Shown here: positions 7,686 to 19,801 of the stretch, piece after piece
Layout of the letters: every line of letters starts with the position of its first letter
Position numbering within the stretch: the stretch's first letter is position 1
Source of the DNA: Streptomyces sp. JH14
GTDB taxonomy: Bacteria > Actinomycetota > Actinomycetes > Streptomycetales > Streptomycetaceae
DNA: 64,000 nt
Direction of reading: 5' to 3'
Assembly: GCF_029428675.1 (NCBI RefSeq)
Contig: NZ_JAJNEL010000001.1
Coordinates: forward strand, 1,054,001-1,118,000
The notes under the pieces: model-generated
The model's database searches: none
The model's input: the letters and a program-made list of their open reading frames with translations, nothing else
What the model was told of the DNA's origin: nothing
Program-made: the position numbers and the translations under genes

Positions 7686-8183
7686 ATGGACGAGCGCTAT
7701 CCACCGATCGCCGAGCACGGACTGATCGGCGATCTGCAGACGGCCGCGCTCGTCTCCTCCCGGGGGGTCATCGACGGGTTCGCCGCCCCCGGTTCGATTC
7801 GCCCAGCATCTTCGCCGCGCTGCTCGAAGGACCCGGCCTGGCTGTCCACGCTGGACGCCATCGACCGCACACTCGTCTCGGACAGCCTCGTCCACCGCTA
7901 CGACCCGGCGGCCTCGCCCGACGGACTGCGGTGCGCCGAGGGCACGTTCAGCCTCCGCACCTTCCTGTACGTCGACGCGCTGGTACGCGCGGGCCGGCTC
8001 CCGCAGGCGCGATACGCCTTCGAGAAGATGCAGACCTACGCCAACCACGTCGGGCTCTTCGCCGAGGAGATCGGCCCGAGCGGGGAGCAACTGGGCAATT
8101 TCCCGCAGGCGTTCACGCACCTGTCCCTGATCATGGCCTCCACCACGCTCGACGAGGCGCTCGACCGCGAGGAGGGCCGCTGA
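7686..8183 (+). pseudogene. GH15 glucoamylase/trehalase-like gene with internal deletion and frameshift
   Basis: The intact family is ~600 residues; this copy encodes 165. The N-terminal hallmark ERYPPIAEHGLIGDLQTAALVSS is present at the ATG (GGAG upstream). The usual IDW is IDG (Trp lost). Then one C appears to be missing near 7789-7792: the text FDSPSIFAALLE of normal GH15 proteins can be read, but only in the shifted frame. At about 7835 the sequence jumps to the family's C-terminal part (DPAWLSTLDAIDRTLVSDSL...EEIGPSGEQLGNFPQAFTHLS) back in the original frame. About 400 codons, including both catalytic glutamates, are missing. The open frame therefore survives by accident and the product cannot be an active glycosidase. 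The convergent SDR beside it resembles the glucose dehydrogenases often found next to intact GH15 genes. Confidence 0.85.
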
Positions 8184-8474
8184 CCCTGCCGTCCCGGCAG
8201 CCGCCGGGAGACCGCCCGGCCGGGCCTCCGAGAGGTTCACGGACGGCTCCGCCGACGTGCGGTGGGAGGCCTACAACGGGTCACCGGGTGCCCGGCCGGC
8301 CTGTGTGCCGGCGTCGGTGGAAGAGTCCAGCTCGCCGTGCGTGTCCATCCAGTAGAGCAGGACCAGAGCGGGCCCGGTCAGCACGGTCGCGACGACCGTT
8401 GGCTGTGGCGGGCCGGCGACGGCCCCGACGGGTCCCTCTCCGTGCGGGGCGCGGCCCGCGCTGCCGGCCGGGTG
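8184..8474. other. Intergenic region, possible gene remnant on the minus strand
   Basis: The space between the convergent GH15 remnant and the SDR gene. On the minus strand a frame ending near 8274 encodes a hydrophobic segment (TVVATVLTGPALVLLYW) and a short polar tail, without a credible start or ribosome site. It may be the end of a decayed membrane-protein gene or chance. No terminator-grade hairpin is obvious. Confidence 0.3.
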
Positions 8475-9317
8475 TCAGCCTCCGGTGGCGAAGCCGGGGA
8501 AGAGTGTCATTCCGCCGTCCACGTACAGCGTGGCGCCCACGAGGTAGTCGAGCAGATCGGACGCCACCGCGACGACGGCGTTGGCGATGTCGTCCGGCTC
8601 CCCGACCCGGCGGTACGGGATCAGTCGCAGCAGGTCGGCCTCGGCCTCGGGGGTGTCCCAGGCGCTCCTGTTGATGGGGGTGCGGATGGCGCCCGGCGCG
8701 ATGGCGTTCACACGGATTCCCTGGGGGGCCAGTTCCTGTGCGAGGGTCGCCATCATCATGCCGACGCCGCCTTTGGAGGCGGCGTAGTTCACATGGCCCG
8801 CCCAGGGGACGAGCTGGTGGACCGAGCTCATGCAGATGATCTTCCCCGCGGACCGGGAGACCTCCGGTACGACGCCGCGCCGCAGGAACTCCTTGGTGGC
8901 CTCCCGCGCGCAGAGGAACTGGCCGGTGAGGTTGACGTCGATGACCTTCTGCCACTGGGCGCGCGTCATCTCCACGCTCGGCGCATCCCGCTGGAGGCCC
9001 GCGTTGGCCACCATGATGTCGATGGTGCCGAACTCCTCGACCATGCGGGCGACCATGCCGACGACCTGGTCCTCGTCGGAGACATCGGCCTGGTGGGCGT
9101 AGGCGCGGACGCCGAGTCCCCTGATCTCCGCGACGACCTTCTCGGCCTCGTCCTCGCCTACGACGTAGTTGACCACGACATCCGCACCGGCCCGCCCGAG
9201 TGCGATCGCGGTCGCCCTGCCGATGCCCGAACCGGCCCCGGTCACCAGCGCCTTCTGCCCTGCCACGAGCCGCGCGGACAGTGCGCCCCGGACCTCACCG
9301 GTACTTCCAGCCACCAC
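8475..9317 (-). CDS. SDR oxidoreductase, glucose 1-dehydrogenase-like
   Basis: A 280-residue classical short-chain dehydrogenase. The NAD(P)-binding motif TGAGSGIG lies near residue 25, NAG in VANAGLQ, the catalytic Ser in CMSSVHQ and the catalytic pair in NYAASKGG (Tyr-x3-Lys). The C terminus LYVDGGMTLFPGF matches the group annotated as glucose 1-dehydrogenase, which oxidises D-glucose to gluconolactone. The GTG at 9317 has GAAGGAG at the right distance; the frame is open further upstream but has no start signal. It faces the broken GH15 gene, whose product would have supplied glucose. Confidence 0.83.
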   Translation of the reverse strand: MVAGSTGEVRGALSARLVAGQKALVTGAGSGIGRATAIALGRAGADVVVNYVVGEDEAEKVVAEIRGLGVRAYAHQADVSDEDQVVGMVARMVEEFGTIDIMVANAGLQRDAPSVEMTRAQWQKVIDVNLTGQFLCAREATKEFLRRGVVPEVSRSAGKIICMSSVHQLVPWAGHVNYAASKGGVGMMMATLAQELAPQGIRVNAIAPGAIRTPINRSAWDTPEAEADLLRLIPYRRVGEPDDIANAVVAVASDLLDYLVGATLYVDGGMTLFPGFATGG

Positions 9318-12620
<3,303 letters not shown>

Positions 12621-12749
12621 GACAGGGGCCGCGGACGGTGACGGCACCGCGTGACCGGCCGGCTGCCGGTGGGCGTGACCGGTACCGGTGGGCTGTGACC
12701 GTGCAGCCGTCGGTGACCTGCGGCGACGCGTGACAGGATGGTCGCCACC

Positions 12750-12815
12750 ATGACCATCAGCACCGTCAGCCGCCGCGCCCCGGACATCGACGCACCGGCA
12801 GGGCCGCCGCGATGA
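12750..12815 (+). CDS. Possible 21-codon leader ORF coupled to the pseudouridine synthase
   Basis: An ATG at 12750 opens a 21-codon frame (MTISTVSRRAPD...) whose TGA overlaps the ATG of the next gene as ATGA at 12812-12815. That overlap is typical of translational coupling, and the downstream gene has no good ribosome site of its own. AGGATGG lies before the ATG. Nothing else supports expression; it could be chance. Confidence 0.35.
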   Translation: MTISTVSRRAPDIDAPAGPPR

Positions 12816-13747
12816 GAGGCCGCGCGAAGCCTCCGCCGGCGCCCCTGCCGCAGCGGGACGGGATCGATCCGGTCCGGGTGCGGCTCCCCGAGGATCCGGG
12901 CGAGGAGTGGGCGACGGTCCGCGATCATCTGCTGGCGCGGTTCGCCGGTGCGATCGGGGCGGACCGGGTGGACGCCATGTTCGCCGGGGGCCGGTTCGTC
13001 TCGGTGCAGGGGCCCGTGGCCCCCGACGAGCCGTACACGGCGGGGCGGTATCTCTGGTTCCACCGGGACTTCGCGCCCGAGGAGCCGGTGCCGTTCCCGG
13101 TCGGCGTCGTGTACCGCGACGCGCATCTCGTGATCGCCGACAAGCCGCACTTCCTCGCCACGACACCGCGCGGCCGCCACATCACCGAGACGGCCGTGGC
13201 GCGGCTCCGCCGGGAGTTGGGGCTGCCGTCGCTGCAGCCCGCGCACCGGCTGGACCGGCTCACCGCGGGCCTCGTCCTCTTCGTCGTACGGCCCGAGGAC
13301 CGGGGGGCGTACCAGACGCTGTTCCGGGACAAGCGGGTGCGCAAGGAGTACGAGGCGGTGGCACCGTACGACCCCTCGATCGCCTTCCCGCGTACGGTAC
13401 GCAGCCGGATCGTCAAGGAGCGCGGGGTGATCGCCGCCCGGGAGGAGCCGGGCGAGGCGAACAGCGAGAGCCGGATCGAGCTGCTGGAACACCGGGAGGG
13501 ACTGGGCCGTTACCGGCTGCTGCCCGCCACCGGGCGGACCCACCAGCTGCGCGTGCACATGAACAGCCTGGGCCTGCCCCTCGTCCACGATCCCGTCTAT
13601 CCGGTGGTGGAGCCGGAGGGCGCCACGGACGACTGGACGCGTCCGCTGCAACTCCTGGCGCGGGTGCTGGAGTTCACCGATCCGGTCACGGGTGGGCCGC
13701 GCCGCTTCGAGAGCGGGCTGCGGCTCTCGGCGTGGCCGGACCGGTGA
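12812..13747 (+). CDS. RluA-family pseudouridine synthase
   Basis: A 311-residue RNA-modifying enzyme that would isomerise uridine to pseudouridine in rRNA or tRNA. The RluA signature HRLDRLTAG carries the catalytic Asp148, and GRTHQLRVHMNSLG near residue 245 is the conserved RNA-contact motif. There is no S4 domain; the N-terminal ~85 residues (EEWATVRDHLLARF...FVSVQG) instead resemble the short leader of the RluA-like proteins of actinobacteria. The start is ATG in an ATGA overlap with a possible leader ORF; upstream AGGCCGC is poor, so coupling may drive translation. The target RNA is unknown. Confidence 0.87.
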   Translation: MRGRAKPPPAPLPQRDGIDPVRVRLPEDPGEEWATVRDHLLARFAGAIGADRVDAMFAGGRFVSVQGPVAPDEPYTAGRYLWFHRDFAPEEPVPFPVGVVYRDAHLVIADKPHFLATTPRGRHITETAVARLRRELGLPSLQPAHRLDRLTAGLVLFVVRPEDRGAYQTLFRDKRVRKEYEAVAPYDPSIAFPRTVRSRIVKERGVIAAREEPGEANSESRIELLEHREGLGRYRLLPATGRTHQLRVHMNSLGLPLVHDPVYPVVEPEGATDDWTRPLQLLARVLEFTDPVTGGPRRFESGLRLSAWPDR

Positions 13748-13757
13748 GTCCCGGCGG

Positions 13758-14387
13758 TCAGTGACCGCGGGCGATCCACTCGTCGAGGTGCGGGGCCTCC
13801 GCGCCGATCGTCGTGGAGTCCCCGTGCCCGGTACGGACGGTTGTCTCGGCCGGCAGGGCGAGCAGCCGGTCCCTGATCGACGCGACGATCGTCGGGAAGT
13901 GCGAGAACGACCGTCCGGTGGCGCCGGGTCCGCCCTGGAAGAGGGTGTCCCCGGTGAAGACGGTGGCCAGCTCGGGGGCGTACAGGCAGACCGCTCCCGG
14001 GGCATGACCGGGCGTGTGCAGGACCTGGAGCGCGGTCCCGGCGATCTCCAGCTCCTGCCCCTCGGCCAGTTCGGCGTCGGGGGTGCGGTCCGGGTGGGTC
14101 TGCTTCCACAGCGGCAGATCGTCGGGGTGCAGCAGGATCGGTGCACCGGTGGCGTCGGCGAGGGCCGGAGCCGCGTCGATGTGGTCGTTGTGGGCGTGCG
14201 TGCAGACGATGGCGCGCAGCGTGCGGCCCGCGAGCGCGGCCTCGATGGCGGCGGCGTCATGGGCGGCGTCGATGACGATCGCCTCGGTGTCGTCGCCGAC
14301 GATCCAGACGTTGTTGTCGACGTCCCACTCGCCGCCGTCGAGGGCGAACGTGCCGGAGGTGACGAGGTGGTCGATGCGGGCGGCCAT
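13758..14387 (-). CDS. MBL-fold metallo-hydrolase, probably S-formylmycothiol or related thioester hydrolase
   Basis: A 209-residue metallo-beta-lactamase-fold protein with the two-zinc motif THAHNDHID (His-x-His-x-Asp-His), HTPGHAPG and FTGDTLF, like the glyoxalase II group. Its ATG overlaps the TGA of the mycothiol-dependent dehydrogenase (TGATG), so the two are translationally coupled, and it has no ribosome site of its own. From that context it is likely to hydrolyse the S-formyl-mycothiol (or a similar mycothiol thioester) made by the dehydrogenase, giving formate and mycothiol. The family assignment is certain; the substrate is inferred from coupling. Confidence 0.85.
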   Translation of the reverse strand: MAARIDHLVTSGTFALDGGEWDVDNNVWIVGDDTEAIVIDAAHDAAAIEAALAGRTLRAIVCTHAHNDHIDAAPALADATGAPILLHPDDLPLWKQTHPDRTPDAELAEGQELEIAGTALQVLHTPGHAPGAVCLYAPELATVFTGDTLFQGGPGATGRSFSHFPTIVASIRDRLLALPAETTVRTGHGDSTTIGAEAPHLDEWIARGH

Positions 14388-15472
14388 CAGAAGACCACCA
14401 CCGAGCGCAGCACGTCGCCTTCGTGCATCCGGGTGAAGGCCTGCTCGATGTCGCCGAGTCCGATGGTCTCGGTGACGAATGCGCCGAGGTCGATACGGCC
14501 CTGCTGGTGCAGATCGATGAGCATCGGGAAGTCGCGCGAGGGCAGGCAGTCGCCGTACCAGGAGGACTTGAGCGAGCCGCCGCGGCCGAACACGTCGAGG
14601 AGCGGCAGTTCGAGCTGCATCTCCGGGGTGGGGACGCCGACCAGGACGACGGTGCCGGCGAGGTCGCGGGCGTAGAAGGCCTGCTTGTACGTCTCCGGGC
14701 GGCCGACCGCCTCGATGACGACGTCGGCGCCGTTGCCGCCCGTCAGGGAGCGGATCGCCTCGACCGGGTCGGTGGAGCGGGAGTTGACGGTGTGGGTGGC
14801 GCCCATCTTCTTCGCCGTGTCCAGCTTGCGGTCGTCGATGTCCACCGCGATGATCTTCGCGGCTCCGGCCAGCCGCGCGCCGACGACGGCCGCGTCGCCG
14901 ACCCCGCCGCAGCCGATGACGGCGACCGAGTCCCCGCGGCCGACCCCGCCGGTGTTGATGGCGGCGCCGATGCCCGCCATGACGCCGCAGCCGAGCAGCC
15001 CGGCGACGGCCGGGGAGGCCTCCGGGTCGACCTTGGTGCACTGGCCCGCGGCGACCAGGGTCTTCTCCGCGAACGCACCGATGCCGAGCGCGGGCGACAG
15101 CTCGGTACCGTCCAGCAGCGTCATCTTCTGCTGGGCGTTGTGGGTGTTGAAGCAGTACCAGGGGCGGCCGCGCAGACACGCCCGGCACTGCCCGCAGACC
15201 GCACGCCAGTTGAGGATGACGAAGTCGCCGGGCTCGACGTCCGTGACGCCGTCGCCGACGGATTCGACGATGCCCGCGGCCTCATGGCCGAGCAGGAACG
15301 GGAAGTCGTCGTTGATGCCGCCCTGCTTGTAGTGCAGGTCGGTGTGGCAGACGCCGCACGCCTGGATCTTCACGACGGCCTCACCGGGGCCGGGGTCCGG
15401 GATCACGATCGTCTCGACGCGCACCGGCTCGTTCTTCCCCGGTGCGATGACCCCTTGTACCTGCTGCGCCAT
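14387..15472 (-). CDS. S-(hydroxymethyl)mycothiol dehydrogenase
   Basis: A 361-residue zinc-dependent class III-type alcohol dehydrogenase. It uses mycothiol in place of glutathione to oxidise formaldehyde, and in related enzymes also reduces S-nitrosomycothiol. The catalytic zinc site is [10 protein letters not shown] and GHEAAG; the structural zinc loop is [15 protein letters not shown]; the NAD-binding motif is [10 protein letters not shown]. The text [21 protein letters not shown] matches this actinobacterial subfamily closely and its length is exact. AAGGAG precedes the ATG. It is the first gene of a coupled pair with the MBL hydrolase, a common mycothiol-dependent detoxification arrangement. 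Confidence 0.92.
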   Translation of the reverse strand: MAQQVQGVIAPGKNEPVRVETIVIPDPGPGEAVVKIQACGVCHTDLHYKQGGINDDFPFLLGHEAAGIVESVGDGVTDVEPGDFVILNWRAVCGQCRACLRGRPWYCFNTHNAQQKMTLLDGTELSPALGIGAFAEKTLVAAGQCTKVDPEASPAVAGLLGCGVMAGIGAAINTGGVGRGDSVAVIGCGGVGDAAVVGARLAGAAKIIAVDIDDRKLDTAKKMGATHTVNSRSTDPVEAIRSLTGGNGADVVIEAVGRPETYKQAFYARDLAGTVVLVGVPTPEMQLELPLLDVFGRGGSLKSSWYGDCLPSRDFPMLIDLHQQGRIDLGAFVTETIGLGDIEQAFTRMHEGDVLRSVVVF

Positions 15473-15589
15473 ACCGCGGTCTCCTTCGTGACGGTCCCGG
15501 CTTCTGAGATGTCCGACCGATACCGGTGATCGAACGCGGACAACCGTACGCGCTGTGCGGGTGTCCCGGCAGCGATGGCGCGTCGGAGC

Positions 15590-15634
15590 GCGGCGGGCGG
15601 CCCCACCGGAGGTTCCGCGGGAGCCGCCCGCCGT
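15590..15634 (-). terminator. Hairpin after the amidohydrolase gene
   Basis: A 12-bp stem (15590-15601 with 15623-15634, one G-U pair) and a 21-nt loop, starting 3 nt after the amidohydrolase stop on the minus strand. It should insulate the dehydrogenase pair downstream. Confidence 0.65.
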
Positions 15635-15637
15635 GCG

Positions 15638-17281
15638 TCAGGCCTCCGTGTCGTGGACCCGGCGTCCGCCGACATACGTCTGGAGGACGCGGGTGGTGCC
15701 GATCTCCTCGGGCGGGCCCGCGTACACGTCGCGGTCCAGGACCACCAGGTCGGCGAGGGCTCCGGTACGGATGGAGCCGGTGTCGTCCAGGTGGTTCACA
15801 TGGGCCGATCCGGCCGTGTACGCGGCGATGGCGGCCGTGAGTCCGATGCGCTCGCCGGGCAGGAAGACCGGTCCTTCGCCGTCCGGGGCGATCCGGTTGA
15901 CCGCGGTGTGGATGCCGTGCAGCGGCTCGGCGCTGCTGACCGGCCAGTCGCTGCCCGCCGCGACGGTCGCACCGGACCGCAGCAGCGCGCCGAACGGATA
16001 CTGCAGCGCGGCGCGTTCGTCGCCGAGAAAGGGAATGGTCAGCTCGTCCATCTGTGGCTCATGGGCGGCCCAGAGCGGCTGGATGTTGGCTGTGGCACCG
16101 AGCTCACGGAACCGCGGGATGTCGTCGGGGTGGACGATCTGGAGATGGGCGAGGTGGGGCCGGGTGTCGGTGCGGCCGTTGACGGTGCGGGCGGCCTCGA
16201 CGGCGTCGAGTGCCTCGCGCACCGCGCGGTCGCCAAGGGCGTGGAAGTGGGTCTGGAAGCCGAGGGCGTCCAGTTCGGTGACGTACCGGCGCAGCTCGAC
16301 GGGGTCGACGAAGCTGGTGCCGCTGTTGGCGGTGGCGCAGCCGCAGGCGTCGAGGTACGGCGTGAGCAGAGCTGCGGTGCCCGTCTCGGCGACCCCGTCC
16401 TGCATGATCTTCACCGACCCGGCCCGGAACCGTCCGCCCGTCAGCTCCCGCCGCCTGGCGACGAGTTCGGGTATCTGCTCGGAGCCACGCTCGCGCTCCC
16501 ACCACAGGGCGCCGACGACCCGCGCGGTGAGCGATCCGTCGCGGGCTGCGGTCAGATAGGCGTCGGAGGCGTCGTCCATCGAACCGTAGACGCCGACGAT
16601 GGCGTCCTGCCAGGCGGTGATCCCGTACGAGTGGAGGAGACGCTGGGCACGGAGCAGAGCGGCGAGCCGGTCGGCGGGGGTGGAGCGCGGGGTGTGCTGG
16701 GCGACCAGGTCCATGGCTCCCTCCTGGAGAAGTCCGGTGGGCTCGCCCCGGTCGTCGCGTTCGATACGGCCGTCGGCCGGGTCGGGGGTGTCGCGGGTGA
16801 TGCCGGCGAGCATGAGGGCACGGGTGTTGACCCAGGCGCCGTGGTGGTCGCGGTTGACCAGGAAGACGGGGCGGTCGGGTACGGCGGTGTCGAGCCGGTC
16901 CCGGGTCGGGCTGCCGCCGTCGAAGGCCTCCATGGACCAGCCGCCGCCGGTGATCCACTCCTGGTCCGGGTGGCTGTCGGCGTAGGCCCGTACCGCGGCG
17001 AGGGTGTCCGCCGCCGTCCGGGAGTCCGTGAGGTTGCACTGCGCGAGTTCGAGGCCGGCGGTGACCGGGTGGATGTGCGCGTCCTGGAAACCGGGAACGA
17101 GCAGCCGCCCGGCGAGATCGACGACTTCGGTCTTCGGGCCGATCAGTTCACGCACCTCGTCGTGGCCGACCGCGGTGATGCGGTCGCCGGTGACGGCCAC
17201 GGTCGTGGCGCGGCTGCGGGCCGAGTCCATGGTGAGGATGGGGCCGCCGGTGAGGACGAGATCGGCGGGGGTGTGGTGCAT
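15638..17281 (-). CDS. Amidohydrolase family protein (YtcJ-like)
   Basis: A 547-residue cytosolic metal-dependent hydrolase of the amidohydrolase-3 (YtcJ) group. It starts with the small beta-sandwich strand (ADLVLTGGPILTMD), then the metal-binding VPGFQDAHIHP (His-x-His), the GGGWSMEAF segment and a C-terminal ADLVVLDRD return strand. Length and order match YtcJ-like enzymes, whose substrates are mostly unknown amides or N-acyl compounds. No strong ribosome site is seen before the ATG; it is 48 bp downstream of a permease gene on the same strand, which likely imports its substrate or a related compound. Confidence 0.82.
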   Translation of the reverse strand: MHHTPADLVLTGGPILTMDSARSRATTVAVTGDRITAVGHDEVRELIGPKTEVVDLAGRLLVPGFQDAHIHPVTAGLELAQCNLTDSRTAADTLAAVRAYADSHPDQEWITGGGWSMEAFDGGSPTRDRLDTAVPDRPVFLVNRDHHGAWVNTRALMLAGITRDTPDPADGRIERDDRGEPTGLLQEGAMDLVAQHTPRSTPADRLAALLRAQRLLHSYGITAWQDAIVGVYGSMDDASDAYLTAARDGSLTARVVGALWWERERGSEQIPELVARRRELTGGRFRAGSVKIMQDGVAETGTAALLTPYLDACGCATANSGTSFVDPVELRRYVTELDALGFQTHFHALGDRAVREALDAVEAARTVNGRTDTRPHLAHLQIVHPDDIPRFRELGATANIQPLWAAHEPQMDELTIPFLGDERAALQYPFGALLRSGATVAAGSDWPVSSAEPLHGIHTAVNRIAPDGEGPVFLPGERIGLTAAIAAYTAGSAHVNHLDDTGSIRTGALADLVVLDRDVYAGPPEEIGTTRVLQTYVGGRRVHDTEA

Positions 17282-17329
17282 CAGTGGTTCCGTTTCCGTG
17301 GGAGTCGTGGGGTGGCGCGCGTTGCGGGG

Positions 17330-18835
17330 TCAGGCCGCCTCGGTGACCGCGGGTTCGGCAGGGGCGAGGGAGCGGCCGGTGACGAAATACGGTGACTTTC
17401 TTATCCACTTGGCCCAGGCTGCCGCACCCACGCCGGTCACCAGCATGGCCGCCGGGCAGAAGAGCATGAACCAGCCGTTGTCCGGGCTGATCGCGAAGTG
17501 GTCGGCGGAGGTGTAGAAGGACCAGCAGAGGTAGCCGCCGAGGCCGAGCAGTGCGACGGCGCTGAGCACCGGGAGTACGACGGCACGCAGCGCCTCGGCA
17601 GGGCTCTGGCGCAGCAGGCCGCGAAAACGGGCGGCCGCGGCCAGCGCGGTGAGCGCGTAGTAGACCGAGACGACGACGCCGATCGCGTTGACGGACGCCA
17701 GGATCAGGTCTCCGACCTTCGGGATGACCAGCGACAGAACGGCGATGGCGGCGGCGACACAGCCGATCGCGACCGTTCCGGCCGCCGGTGTGCCGAACCG
17801 CGGGCTGACCTTGGTCCAGAGCGGGCCGAGCGTGCGGTCCCGGCTCATCGCGAACATGCCGCGCACGGTCGGGATCACGCCGGACTGGAGGGAGGCCACG
17901 GCGGAGAAGGTGAGGGCGATCAGCGGGAGCGCGGCGAGCGGCTGATCGGCGAGCCGGTCGCCGAAGTACGTGAGCCCCTGGGCACCGTGCCCGGTCAATT
18001 CGTCCAGGGAGAGGACCCGTTGGAAGGCGAAGGAGCCGAGGAGGAAGAGGCCGAGCATGGTGAAGAGGGTGATGAGCCCGGCCCTGGAGGCGTCCTGCGG
18101 GTCGCGGACCTCCTCGTTGACGCTGAACGATGACTCGAACCCCCAGTAGCAGAAGACCGAGAGAAGAAGCCCCTGGGCGAGCTGCTGTCCGGAGGGGATG
18201 GTGAACGGGTTGATCCAGTCCAGGCTGAACGGGTGCGGGCCGACGACCAGTCCGTACCCGCAGAACCCGAGCAGCACGACGTACTCGAAGACGAGCAGGT
18301 ACTTCTGCAGGTTGGCGGCGGAGCGGGTGCCGGTGATCGCGGTGAGGGTGACGGCGATCAGGACGGCGATGCCGAGGGCGGTCGACTGGGCGGTGGAGTC
18401 CGGGTCGAGGCGGAGCCCGGCGAGGGTGTGCAGCCCGCCCTCGCCCGCGAGTTGGAGCAGGGCGGAGCCGGTGACCGTCGTGGTGTACGAGAGGAAGACG
18501 ACCGTGGAGACGATGCCGATCCAGCCGACGAGGAAGCCGAGCCAGGGGCTGAGGGAGCGGCCGACCCAGACATAGCCGCTGCCCATGTTCGGCTCGACCC
18601 TGTTGAGCCGGGAGTAGGCGCTCGCGATGCCCAGGACGGGCAGGAAGCCGAGCAGCATGATGATCGGCAGATGGAGGCCGACGGCGCCCGCGGTGACGCC
18701 GAGACCGATGCCGATGCTCGTGGTCGCGGCGGTGGAGGACGCGGCGATGGCGAAGCCGTCGACGACGCCGAGGCTCTTCCTGAGGGACGCGGCTGCTGGT
18801 GGGTCGCTGCCGTAGGGGGTGGGTGAGTCCGTCAC
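17330..18835 (-). CDS. APC-superfamily amino acid/amine permease
   Basis: A 501-residue inner-membrane transporter with about 12 predicted helices. The first helix has the APC pattern (LGVVDGFAIAASSTAATTSIGIGLG), and VNEEVRDPQDASRAG after helix 6-7 is the conserved cytoplasmic loop of amino-acid permeases. The GTG start at 18835 follows AAGGAG; the frame is open upstream without a signal. It heads a two-gene unit with the amidohydrolase, with a TetR-type regulator transcribed divergently 100 bp away. The three probably form one uptake-and-hydrolysis module. Confidence 0.83.
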   Translation of the reverse strand: MTDSPTPYGSDPPAAASLRKSLGVVDGFAIAASSTAATTSIGIGLGVTAGAVGLHLPIIMLLGFLPVLGIASAYSRLNRVEPNMGSGYVWVGRSLSPWLGFLVGWIGIVSTVVFLSYTTTVTGSALLQLAGEGGLHTLAGLRLDPDSTAQSTALGIAVLIAVTLTAITGTRSAANLQKYLLVFEYVVLLGFCGYGLVVGPHPFSLDWINPFTIPSGQQLAQGLLLSVFCYWGFESSFSVNEEVRDPQDASRAGLITLFTMLGLFLLGSFAFQRVLSLDELTGHGAQGLTYFGDRLADQPLAALPLIALTFSAVASLQSGVIPTVRGMFAMSRDRTLGPLWTKVSPRFGTPAAGTVAIGCVAAAIAVLSLVIPKVGDLILASVNAIGVVVSVYYALTALAAAARFRGLLRQSPAEALRAVVLPVLSAVALLGLGGYLCWSFYTSADHFAISPDNGWFMLFCPAAMLVTGVGAAAWAKWIRKSPYFVTGRSLAPAEPAVTEAA

Positions 18836-18935
18836 GGTGGCTCCTTCGCCGAGGGGCACTCTTCGGCCCCGATGGCGGCACATCGAACTCCTCGGGGGTT
18901 CCGCACGTCAACGCTGTTGTCATAAGGTGCGCCGC

Positions 18936-19664
18936 ATGAACGCGAGCGAGCGGGTGGTGGCGGAGGGGGCGCGCCGCCGCAGGCGCCCCACCAAGCAGGG
19001 CACGGTTCTGTCGGAACAGCTGATCGTGGGGACGGTGCTGCGGCTGATCGGCGAGCACGGTGCGGCGGCGCTCACCGTGCGCCGGCTCGGCGCCGCCCTG
19101 GGGTGCGATCCGAGCGCGATCTACCGGTACTTCCGGGACACGGACGAGCTGCTGCTCGCGGTGGCCGACGAGCTGATCGGCCGTACGCTGTCCGGCTGGC
19201 GGGCGACCGGTGACTGGCGGGCCGACCTGCGCGACCTGGGGTTGCGGATGCACGCCGACTATCTGACGCATCCGCAGGCGGCCCTGCTGACGTGCGCCCG
19301 GGTCACCGGCCGTACGCACGAGATCCAGGCCGTGGAGACCATTCTCGGGATTCTGCGCGGGGCGGGCTTCCCGGACGCAGAGGCGGTGCGGATCTATCAC
19401 GTGTTCGTCGACCAGACGCTGTCCTTCGCGGCGCTGGACGCGTCGACGCTGGTGCTGTCGGAGCGGGCCCGTGCGCTGGAGGTGCAGACGTGGCCGCAGA
19501 CGTATGCGCGACTGGAGCGGACCACGCATCCGCACATCGCGGCGACCGCGCCGGTACTGGTGGCGGAGATGGGCCGCAGCGGCTATCCGGCGGCGCTGGA
19601 GATGATGCTCGCGGCGGCCGCGGCGCGGCTGCAGCATGTGACAGCGAGCCCGTCCGACGTGTGA
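18936..19664 (+). CDS. TetR/AcrR family regulator of the adjacent permease operon
   Basis: A 242-residue TetR-type repressor. After a basic N-terminal tail (RRRRRPTKQG) comes the helix-turn-helix (LTVRRLGAALGCDPSAIYRYFRDTDELL) at about residues 42-70. The larger C-terminal domain binds an unknown ligand. AAGGTG precedes the ATG at 18936. It is divergent to the permease/amidohydrolase operon. The 100-bp intergenic region holds a small CAAC-N3-GTTG repeat (18909-18919) that might be part of its operator, but it is too short to be sure. Confidence 0.85.
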   Translation: MNASERVVAEGARRRRRPTKQGTVLSEQLIVGTVLRLIGEHGAAALTVRRLGAALGCDPSAIYRYFRDTDELLLAVADELIGRTLSGWRATGDWRADLRDLGLRMHADYLTHPQAALLTCARVTGRTHEIQAVETILGILRGAGFPDAEAVRIYHVFVDQTLSFAALDASTLVLSERARALEVQTWPQTYARLERTTHPHIAATAPVLVAEMGRSGYPAALEMMLAAAAARLQHVTASPSDV

Positions 19665-19670
19665 GGCCCG

Positions 19671-19801
19671 GGCTCGGGGCGCGAGGACGTCCAGCCCTCG
19701 CAGGAGCTGCGGGGCACGAGTTCGGGCCGCGGGGACGTCCGACTCGCGCAGGGCGTCTTGGGGTACGAGCTCAGGGCGCGAGGACGTCCAGCTCGTGCAG
19801 G
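19671..19801. repeat. Three imperfect tandem 48-49 bp repeats at the gntR 3' end
   Basis: Units begin at 19671, 19719 and 19768. The core (G/A)GGGACGTCC or GAGGACGTCC recurs at 19683, 19731 and 19780, spaced 48 and 49 bp, and the first 34 bases of each unit agree at about 27 or 28 positions. The rightmost unit covers the last codons and stop of the minus-strand gntR gene; the other two lie downstream of its stop. The array looks like a diverged duplication of the gene's 3' end. Confidence 0.7.

Noticed and set aside
8281-8430. A hydrophobic minus-strand peptide after the SDR gene.
   Set aside because: No start, no ribosome site, and no recognisable family; left as a possible remnant only.
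19671-19801. Considered a CRISPR-like array because of regular 48-49 bp spacing.
   Set aside because: Only three diverged units, no unique spacers and no cas genes; one unit is coding sequence.
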